A stretch of 7,106 nucleotides of DNA from an uncultured Lachnospiraceae bacterium (lineage in GTDB: Bacteria > Bacillota > Clostridia > Lachnospirales > Lachnospiraceae), in assembly GCA_902783935.1 (NCBI GenBank), contig CACZTA010000169.1, forward strand, positions 1 through 7,106, in the 5' to 3' direction. Positions 1 to 5,754 of the stretch are shown in pieces; position 1 is the first letter of the stretch; every line of letters begins with the position of its first letter. The translations under genes were made by a program, and so were the position numbers. The notes beneath the pieces were generated by a model. It did not search any database. It was not told the origin of the DNA and worked only from the letters and a program-made list of their open reading frames with translations.

Positions 1-1
1 A

Positions 2-2260
2 GAACCCTGGATATTTATCGAATCAGGGGATGTCAGAGGTTTCATTTCCCGGGATGCGATAAAAACAGGAAAAAGCGTCAACGTGCTGGTCCGTACGGCC
101 GGCGAGGAGAAGATGAAGCAGGCCGTGCTTACGGTGGATGCACTGGAGAACGCCGCTTACAGATATTCTCTCTATACGACGAAAAACGTCACGAACCTGC
201 TGTCCGGACTGGAAGGTGTGTCTGTCGACAGGCAGGCGATGATCCAGTACTCCATGCAGTTCCTCGGCAACCCCTATGTCTGGGGCGGCGAGTCCCTGAC
301 GCAGGGCTGTGACTGCTCAGGTTTTACGATGCTGATATACCGGCAGTACGGGATCCAGCTTCCGAGGTGTTCTTACGAGCAGGCGGAAGTAGGCATAAAG
401 ATCCCCGTCCAGGAAGCACTGCCCGGCGATCTCGTTTTCTATGCGAGAGACGGTGCGGTCTACCATGTCCTGATGGCGATCGGCGACGGCAAAGCGATCA
501 ATGCCAGTTCTTCGACGACCGGTATTATTATTTCAGATATCAATATGGATAAAGCCTGCTGGGCTGTCAGAATTCTTGATGACGGCACGGTGGTGACGGC
601 GGATTCCTCTACCCAGGCGTCGCAGCTCGTGACAGCGGGCAGACAGGCCTATCAGGGCGATCCGGCTTCCAAACAGACGATCATCGACGCATACGCAAAA
701 GCGTCTGAGCGCGAGTGGCAGCAGTACGGATTCTGCAGGTCTGTCATTATCGCACAGGCGATCCAGGAGACCGGCTGGGGTGCTTTCAGCAGTTCAAGTG
801 CCGGCATCCAGGCAACCGACAATAATATTCTCGGCATGAACGAGGAACTTCTGAACGACAAGTGGGTCAGCCCGTGGACGGGCGGCTCCGCAAGCCGTCT
901 GGTGCCGCAGCATTCCGGAGGCGGGTTCGTCTATAATTATGAGACCATGCGTACATACGAGGATATGGAATCCTGTATGGACGACTATGCCGCTTTCAAG
1001 ATCGGCCTCCATCCGGAGCTGAGAGGCGTGACGGATGTGGACACGGTTATCTCCGTCGGCCTGAAGGGCTATGCGACCGATCCCACCTATCAGGACAAGA
1101 TCAGGAAGATTATCGACGATTATAACCTGATGCAGTATGACGTGGTGACGGGGCTTTCGGACGGTGAGACCACTGATCCTGATGAGACTGACAGCTCTGC
1201 GGAGCTTCTGATTGAAGAGTTCCTGGAGAACGCTGACAGTTCAGCGGAACTTCCGGAAGACGATTCGGCGGAGCTTCCGGCAGCCGGCACGGCAGAGGAA
1301 CCGGAGATGGACTTCGATGTACCGGAGCCGGCCGTGGCAGAGGACCGCAGAGGCGGACAGGTTGTCCCGGCTCAGATTCAGGACGCCGACGATGTCTTTT
1401 ATGTCGCACCCGACAGTGACGGGGAGGCGGAGAAAGAAGACGGCCCGGCCGCTGAGGACGCAGTCCCTGCAGATCCTGTATCTGAAGATGAAGTGCCTGA
1501 AGATGCAGCCTCTGCTGAACCTGAAGATGCAGCTCCTGCTGAACCTGAAGCTGAGGATGCTTCTGACGGGACAGACTCACCGGATTACTGGTATGATGAA
1601 CCGGACGGGGATGACGACGGAGAAGAAGTCTATACCTACTACGAAGACGACACTGACGAAGATGGTTATGACTATTCCGATGACGACGCTGACGACGGTG
1701 CTTTTGGCGACTACGGAGATGATGACGACGAAACCGTCACAGAGGATGACGGCCTCGGATATGCAGTAAATGCCGTTGGGGATGAAGACGTTCCCGAGTC
1801 GTTTGAGGACGGTGAGATCCAGGAAGAGGCAGACGAAGTCATCCCGGGTGAAGCGGATCCGGATACAGTGGATGAGTATGAACCGGAAGCTGCCACGAGA
1901 AACGCACGTGCAGACTATACGGAATATACGCAGGAGGATCTCGAACTGATCTGGGCGGTTGTTGCCCAGGAGGATGACACCTGTTATGACGGCGCGCTGG
2001 CGGTGATTACGACAGCGATGAACCGCGCTGATGTGAATTTCGGAGGCTACGGTGTGTCGGCTTACGACCAGCTGACAGCCCCGGGCCAGTATGCCGGCGG
2101 TTACGAAGCCCGTCTGGGCGGCAACGTCCCCGACTTTGTGAAACAGGCAGTGGCTGACTGCCTTGACAGCGGCATCAGGAATAATACCTGCACTGAGTTC
2201 CGCTATGAGAATATTACCGGGGATGCGCTCCAGATCGGCGCAAACTGGTATTTCAACTGA
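2..2260 (+). CDS. Multi-domain peptidoglycan hydrolase (SH3-like / NlpC-P60 / GH73 glucosaminidase / acidic linker / SleB-type), 5' end outside window
   Basis: The frame is open from base 2, so the true start and any signal peptide lie upstream; 752 codons are visible. A GTG at 83 is an internal codon, since SH3-like sequence (WIFIESGDVRGFIS) precedes it. Visible-residue numbering: NlpC/P60 peptidase about 77-192, with catalytic Cys105 in DCSGF, His155 and a third polar residue Asn167. GH73 glucosaminidase about 225-375, with the likely catalytic Glu256 in AIQETGWG, then NNILGM and YATDPTYQDKI. An acidic low-complexity spacer spans about 381-635. A SleB/CwlJ-like Hydrolase_2 domain runs about 640-752, with Glu657, the MNR and APGQYA motifs and the terminal ANWYF. 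By family knowledge these domains cut peptide cross-links and glycan strands in the wall. The protein is probably secreted and may act in daughter-cell separation or wall turnover (inference). It ends in its own terminator. The domain calls are firm; the exact role is not. Confidence 0.93.
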   Translation, partial: EPWIFIESGDVRGFISRDAIKTGKSVNVLVRTAGEEKMKQAVLTVDALENAAYRYSLYTTKNVTNLLSGLEGVSVDRQAMIQYSMQFLGNPYVWGGESLTQGCDCSGFTMLIYRQYGIQLPRCSYEQAEVGIKIPVQEALPGDLVFYARDGAVYHVLMAIGDGKAINASSSTTGIIISDINMDKACWAVRILDDGTVVTADSSTQASQLVTAGRQAYQGDPASKQTIIDAYAKASEREWQQYGFCRSVIIAQAIQETGWGAFSSSSAGIQATDNNILGMNEELLNDKWVSPWTGGSASRLVPQHSGGGFVYNYETMRTYEDMESCMDDYAAFKIGLHPELRGVTDVDTVISVGLKGYATDPTYQDKIRKIIDDYNLMQYDVVTGLSDGETTDPDETDSSAELLIEEFLENADSSAELPEDDSAELPAAGTAEEPEMDFDVPEPAVAEDRRGGQVVPAQIQDADDVFYVAPDSDGEAEKEDGPAAEDAVPADPVSEDEVPEDAASAEPEDAAPAEPEAEDASDGTDSPDYWYDEPDGDDDGEEVYTYYEDDTDEDGYDYSDDDADDGAFGDYGDDDDETVTEDDGLGYAVNAVGDEDVPESFEDGEIQEEADEVIPGEADPDTVDEYEPEAATRNARADYTEYTQEDLELIWAVVAQEDDTCYDGALAVITTAMNRADVNFGGYGVSAYDQLTAPGQYAGGYEARLGGNVPDFVKQAVADCLDSGIRNNTCTEFRYENITGDALQIGANWYFN
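1142..1906 (+). other. Acidic low-complexity linker within the hydrolase
   Basis: About 255 codons between the GH73 and SleB-like domains encode mainly Asp, Glu, Ala, Pro, Ser and Gly, with almost no Lys or Arg. The first half is Ala/Pro/Glu-rich and contains three SSAEL or SAEL repeats (1193, 1238 and 1265). The second half is Asp/Tyr-rich and has two DxDxDG patterns (1604-1621 and 1649-1666). It is expected to be disordered and strongly negative. A flexible spacer through the wall or a cation-binding segment is possible, but the sequence does not decide this. The DxDxDG patterns lack the hydrophobic residue at loop position 8 seen in true EF-hand loops. Confidence 0.85.
1496..1560 (+). repeat. 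24-base in-frame tandem repeat in the acidic linker
   Basis: Two adjacent 24-base units (1496-1519 and 1520-1543) differ at two bases and encode PEDAASAE and PEDAAPAE. A degenerate third copy beginning PEAEDA follows. The unit is a whole number of codons, so copy-number change would lengthen or shorten the linker without breaking the frame. Confidence 0.8.
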
Positions 2261-2296
2261 AAAAGAAGGCGGATTTCGAAGCTGAAACCGAACTGG

Positions 2297-2333
2297 AACC
2301 GCGCACCGGGATTTCCCGGCGCGCGGTTTTTCT
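2297..2333 (+). terminator. Intrinsic terminator of the hydrolase gene
   Basis: A 14-base 5' arm (2297-2310) pairs with a 3' arm (2315-2328) with a single A-C mismatch around an ATTT loop. The stem is very GC-rich and its 3' arm runs into TTTTT followed by CTCT. It sits 36 bases after the hydrolase stop codon and ends just before the ileS -35 box, so it should insulate ileS from upstream transcription. Confidence 0.92.
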
Positions 2334-2334
2334 C

Positions 2335-2364
2335 TTGACATACCCTGCAGTTTGTCTGTACAAT
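2335..2364 (+). promoter_or_regulatory. Sigma-A type promoter of ileS
   Basis: A perfect TTGACA -35 box (2335-2340) is followed by an 18-base spacer and TACAAT (2359-2364), which matches the TATAAT -10 consensus in five of six positions. There is no TGn extension. The predicted transcription start is near 2371, giving a leader of only about 78 bases before the ileS start. The position directly after the terminator T-tract fits a dedicated ileS promoter. Confidence 0.85.
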
Positions 2365-2372
2365 AGCACTCT

Positions 2373-2393
2373 GCGGGACTCTGCAAGTCCTGT
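2373..2393 (+). other. Hairpin at the predicted 5' end of the ileS transcript
   Basis: GCGGGACT (2373-2380) can pair with AGTCCTGT (2386-2393) around a CTGCA loop, giving eight pairs of which two are G-U. It lies within a few bases of the predicted transcription start. No U-tract follows, so it is not a terminator; a 5'-end stabilising structure is one possibility. The rest of the leader (2394-2435) shows no further structure that I can support. Confidence 0.45.
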
Positions 2394-2435
2394 CTGGTAA
2401 ATTTCACACGTCAACACGTTAATGCGTAAAACCAA

Positions 2436-2441
2436 AAGGGG
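2436..2441 (+). promoter_or_regulatory. Ribosome binding site of ileS (decides start)
   Basis: AAGGGG lies seven bases before the ATG at 2449. An earlier in-frame ATG at 2422 has no purine-rich site upstream and would add nine residues that the family does not normally carry. The start at 2449 (MYRKVDTDMNF) matches the usual IleRS beginning. Confidence 0.85.
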
Positions 2442-2448
2442 TTATGCC

Positions 2449-5400
2449 ATGTACAGAAAAGTCGATACCGACATGAATTTTGTCGATCGCGAGAAGAAGA
2501 CGGTGCAGTTCTGGAAAGAAAACGATATTTTCCGTAAGAGCATCGAAATACACGAAGGCGGTCCGACATATATGTTTTATGACGGCCCGCCGACAGCGAA
2601 CGGCCAGCCGCATATCGGCCATGTCCTGACGCGCGTAATCAAGGATACGATTCCGCGCTATCATGCCATGAAGGGAGAATACATTCCCAGAAAAGCCGGG
2701 TGGGATACCCACGGCCTCCCGGTTGAGATCGAAGTGGAAAAGCTGCTCGGTCTTGACGGAAAAGAGCAGATCGAAGAGTACGGTGTCGAGCCGTTTATTC
2801 AGAAATGCAAGGAATCTGTGTGGAAGTATGAGGGGATGTGGAGAGAATTCTCCGATGTTGTCGGTTTCTGGGCGGACATGGATCACCCGTACGTGACCTA
2901 TCATGATGACTTTATCGAGTCGGAGTGGTGGGCCCTGCAGCAGATTTTTAATAAGGACCTCCTCTATGAAGGCCATAAAATCGTGCCGTACTGTCCGAGA
3001 TGCGGCACGCCCCTGTCGAGCCATGAGGTGGCGCAGGGCTATCGCGCGGTAAAAGAGCGCTCCGCGATCGTCCGTTTCCGCGCCCTGAATCTGAAATATA
3101 ATCCCGAAACCAGGGAGGATGAGCCGACCGGGGATGAGGGAGAAGTATTCTTCCTTGCGTGGACGACGACCCCCTGGACGCTTCTGTCCAATGTTTCGCT
3201 CTGCGTAAATCCTGATGAAGATTATGTACAGGTAAAAGCGGCGGACGGCTATGTCTATATCATGGCTGAAGCCCTTGTTTCCCAGGTGCTTGCGGAGACG
3301 GATGAGGATAAAAAACCGGAGATCCTCAGGCGGTACAAGGGAAAAGACCTGGAATACTATGAATACGAGCCCCTCTACAAGTGTGCCGCTGACGCTGCGG
3401 CTGCACAGCGCAGGAAGGGCTTCTACGTCATGTGCGACAGCTATGTCACGATGACGGACGGTACCGGAATCGTTCACTGCGCGCCGGCTTTCGGTGAAGA
3501 CGATAACCGCGTCTGCTCCAGATACAATCTCCCGTTCCTGCAGTTTGTCAATGAAAAAGGCGAGATGACGGAGGAGACCCCGTTTGCGGGCATGCGCGCG
3601 AAGCCGTCGGAAAAAGAGATCGCGGAAGGCGCTGTCAGCGCGGATCCGGAGATCCTGAAAGAGCTGGACGCATCCGGGAAACTGTTCGCGGCGCCGAAGT
3701 TCGAGCATGATTACCCGTACTGCTGGAGATGCGACACGCCGCTGCTTTATTATGCGAGGGCATCCTGGTTTATCCGGATGACGGCGGTCAGGGACGACCT
3801 GATCAGGAACAATGCAAAAATCAACTGGATACCGGCATCCATCGGCAAAGGCCGTTTCGGCGACTGGCTTGAAAATGTCCAGGACTGGGCACTCTCCCGC
3901 AACCGTTACTGGGGCACCCCGCTCAACATCTGGGTCTGCGAGGAATGCGGCGAAAAAATGTCGATCGGCTCCAAGGCGGAACTCCGCGAGAAGAGCGACA
4001 ACTGCCCGGAGGATATCGAACTGCATAAGCCTTATGTGGACCAGGTGACGATCACCTGTCCTCACTGCGGGAAGACCATGCGCAGGGTCCCGGAAGTCAT
4101 TGACTGCTGGTTCGATTCAGGCGCCATGCCGTTCGCCCAGCTGCATTATCCGTTTGAAAACAAGGAGCTGTTTAAGGAACAGTTCCCGGCGAGCTTTATT
4201 TCCGAAGCGGTGGACCAGACGCGCGGATGGTTTTATTCCCTCCATGCGATCTCGACGCTGCTGTTTAATGAGCCGTGCTTTAAAAACTGCATCATCCTGG
4301 GTCTTGTACAGGACGAGAACGGACAGAAAATGTCCAAATCCAAAGGAAACGCCGTTGACCCCATGGAAGCGCTGGCGACCTACGGGGCAGATGCGATCCG
4401 CTGGTATTTCCTGACGAGTTCCGCGCCGTGGCTTCCGAGCAGGTTCTACGGGAAAGCCGTGCTCGAAGGACAGCGCAAGTTCCTCGGGACACTCTGGAAT
4501 ACGTATGCGTTCTATGTCCTCTACGCAAATATTGACGAATTCGATGCGACAAAATACAAAGCTGATCCGGAGACGCTGAGCGTTATGGACCGCTGGATTC
4601 TGTCGAGACTGAATTCGGCCGTCAAAGCAGTTGACGGTTATATGGCCGCATACAGGGTGACTGAAGCCGGGAAGGCGCTTCAGGACTTTGTCGACAGCCT
4701 GAGCAACTGGTACGTCCGCAGGTGCCGGAGCCGTTTCTGGGCAGGCGGAATGGAGCAGGACAAGATCAATGCTTATGAGACGCTGTATACCTGCCTCGTC
4801 ACTGTGTGCAAGATGGCGGCGCCGATGATTCCGTTCATGACGGAGGAAATCTATCAGAATCTCGTCAGGACGATTGATGCGGAGGCTCCGGAGAGCATCC
4901 ATCTGTGCGATTATCCCGAAGCGGATGAATCCCTGATCGATGCCGCCCTGGAAGAAAACATGAAGCACGCGTACGACATCGTCGTGCTCGGACGCGCGGT
5001 TCGGAACGGCAGCGGCATCAAGAACCGCCAGCCGATCGGTACCATGTACGTCAAGGCTCCGTTTGACGTGCCGGAATACTACCGCGAGATTATTCTCGAC
5101 GAGCTGAATGTCAAGACGCTCGAGATGAAAGATGATGTCAGCGAATATGCGGGCATCACGATCAAGCCGGATTTTGCCGCGATCGGCCGGAATTTCCCGA
5201 AAGAGATGAAAGGGGCGGTCATCGGTGCCATCAGGGGCATTGATCCCGAAAGCGCCCAGAGGGAACTGAAAGCGAAAGGCAGCATCACCGTGAACCTGAA
5301 CGGTCAGGAGACGGAACTGGCAGAGGAAAACCTTCTCATTGAGACAAAGAAGAAAGAAGGCTTCGAAGCGCTCTCGGACAACGGGACGACAGTCGTGCTC

Positions 5401-5679
5401 GACAAACACCTGTCACCGGAGCTGATCGAGGAAGGCTTTGTCCGCGAAATCGTCAGCAAGATCCAGACGATGCGCAAGGAAGCCGGCTTCGAGGTGATGG
5501 ACCGCATCCGCGTCTATGCGGCGGGCAATGACCGCCTGCAGCAGATCATGGAGGCAAACCGCGGTTCGATCTGCAGGGATGTTCTTGCGGACGAGCTTAT
5601 TTTCGGACAGACCGCCGGCAGTGTAAAGGAATGGAAGATTAATTCCGAGCCGGTGACACTTGGTGTGGAGAAGGTATAA
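2449..5679 (+). CDS. ileS: Isoleucine--tRNA ligase, long class-2 (IleS2-like) type
   Basis: This cytoplasmic class I aminoacyl-tRNA synthetase charges tRNA-Ile with isoleucine using ATP and hydrolyses misacylated Val-tRNA. The protein is 1076 residues, as expected for the long eukaryote-like bacterial IleRS and longer than the roughly 920-residue E. coli type. The HIGH signature is at residues 55-58 (2611-2622) and KMSKS at 627-631 (4327-4341). The CP1 editing domain shows the Thr-rich TTTPWT (239-244) and the APAFGEDD stretch with Asp351. Four CxxC pairs, Cys182/185, Cys425/428, Cys497/500 and Cys537/540, are potential zinc ligands. The anticodon-binding domain carries LSNWYVRR near 754. The C-terminal extension has the type-2 hallmark around 988-1023 (LSPELIEEGFVREIV). 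All key motifs are intact, with no frameshift. It has its own promoter and terminates with TAA; glgP follows after 75 bases. The long type is often associated with mupirocin tolerance in the literature; this is not tested here. Confidence 0.98.
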   Translation: MYRKVDTDMNFVDREKKTVQFWKENDIFRKSIEIHEGGPTYMFYDGPPTANGQPHIGHVLTRVIKDTIPRYHAMKGEYIPRKAGWDTHGLPVEIEVEKLLGLDGKEQIEEYGVEPFIQKCKESVWKYEGMWREFSDVVGFWADMDHPYVTYHDDFIESEWWALQQIFNKDLLYEGHKIVPYCPRCGTPLSSHEVAQGYRAVKERSAIVRFRALNLKYNPETREDEPTGDEGEVFFLAWTTTPWTLLSNVSLCVNPDEDYVQVKAADGYVYIMAEALVSQVLAETDEDKKPEILRRYKGKDLEYYEYEPLYKCAADAAAAQRRKGFYVMCDSYVTMTDGTGIVHCAPAFGEDDNRVCSRYNLPFLQFVNEKGEMTEETPFAGMRAKPSEKEIAEGAVSADPEILKELDASGKLFAAPKFEHDYPYCWRCDTPLLYYARASWFIRMTAVRDDLIRNNAKINWIPASIGKGRFGDWLENVQDWALSRNRYWGTPLNIWVCEECGEKMSIGSKAELREKSDNCPEDIELHKPYVDQVTITCPHCGKTMRRVPEVIDCWFDSGAMPFAQLHYPFENKELFKEQFPASFISEAVDQTRGWFYSLHAISTLLFNEPCFKNCIILGLVQDENGQKMSKSKGNAVDPMEALATYGADAIRWYFLTSSAPWLPSRFYGKAVLEGQRKFLGTLWNTYAFYVLYANIDEFDATKYKADPETLSVMDRWILSRLNSAVKAVDGYMAAYRVTEAGKALQDFVDSLSNWYVRRCRSRFWAGGMEQDKINAYETLYTCLVTVCKMAAPMIPFMTEEIYQNLVRTIDAEAPESIHLCDYPEADESLIDAALEENMKHAYDIVVLGRAVRNGSGIKNRQPIGTMYVKAPFDVPEYYREIILDELNVKTLEMKDDVSEYAGITIKPDFAAIGRNFPKEMKGAVIGAIRGIDPESAQRELKAKGSITVNLNGQETELAEENLLIETKKKEGFEALSDNGTTVVLDKHLSPELIEEGFVREIVSKIQTMRKEAGFEVMDRIRVYAAGNDRLQQIMEANRGSICRDVLADELIFGQTAGSVKEWKINSEPVTLGVEKV

Positions 5680-5680
5680 A
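5653..5680 (+). promoter_or_regulatory. Candidate promoter for glgP overlapping the ileS stop
   Basis: GTGACA (5653-5658) and TATAAA (5675-5680) each match the sigma-A consensus in five of six positions, with a 16-base spacer. The -10 box overlaps the ileS TAA stop codon. Transcription would start near 5687, giving a leader of about 68 bases. The match could be chance, since glgP could also be read through from ileS. Confidence 0.4.
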
Positions 5681-5691
5681 AAAGGGGAGCC

Positions 5692-5720
5692 GTCTGCCGG
5701 AGAAGAGAAATCCGGGAGAC
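5692..5720 (+). other. Intercistronic hairpin between ileS and glgP, no U-tract
   Basis: GTCTGCCGGA (5692-5701) pairs with TCCGGGAGAC (5711-5720) apart from one G-G mismatch, around a nine-base purine loop. It is followed on the + strand by TTAAAAAAAG, not a T-run, so it should not terminate ileS transcription. It may mark an mRNA processing or stabilising element, or the 5' end of a separate glgP transcript. On the minus strand a T-run follows only after several bases, and no minus-strand gene needs a terminator here. Confidence 0.5.
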
Positions 5721-5736
5721 TTAAAAAAAGAATAAA

Positions 5737-5742
5737 AGGAGG
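5737..5742 (+). promoter_or_regulatory. Ribosome binding site of glgP with long spacer
   Basis: A full AGGAGG lies 12 bases before the GTG at 5755, a longer gap than the usual five to nine bases. An in-frame TAA at 5749-5751 excludes any earlier start. No in-frame ATG, GTG or TTG follows for many codons, so GTG 5755 is the only credible start. Confidence 0.75.
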
Positions 5743-5754
5743 CTCAGTTAAGCA

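Noticed and set aside
83..85. GTG at 83 as the start of the hydrolase gene
   Set aside because: The frame is open back to base 2 and encodes SH3-like sequence, and there is no Shine-Dalgarno at a suitable distance; the gene begins outside the window.
1212..1769. Alternative + frame through the acidic linker giving a Lys/Thr/Met-rich product
   Set aside because: GAC/GAT/GAA-rich codons read in another frame give ACG, ATG and AAG, which explains the composition. No start signal or domain supports it as a gene.
2100..2333. Full T-box riboswitch controlling ileS
   Set aside because: The region is coding to 2260 with conserved SleB-domain residues up to its end, only 36 bases separate the stop from the terminator stem, and a near-consensus promoter lies downstream of it. 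Only the short core motif matches.
1577..2407. Minus-strand frame with a Val/Ile-rich, membrane-like segment
   Set aside because: The hydrophobic run is the complement of Asp codons (GTC/ATC) in the linker and not a real membrane segment; the frame also crosses the terminator and promoter.
2419..4065. Long open frame on the minus strand opposite the first half of ileS
   Set aside because: It mirrors ileS codons, shows no recognisable domain and lies antisense to an intact, highly conserved gene.
4117..5409. Long open frame on the minus strand opposite the second half of ileS
   Set aside because: Same reasoning: a codon-bias mirror of ileS with no family motif.
5692..5730. Intrinsic terminator after ileS
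   Set aside because: The hairpin is followed by an A-run on the + strand instead of a T-run, so the termination signal is missing.
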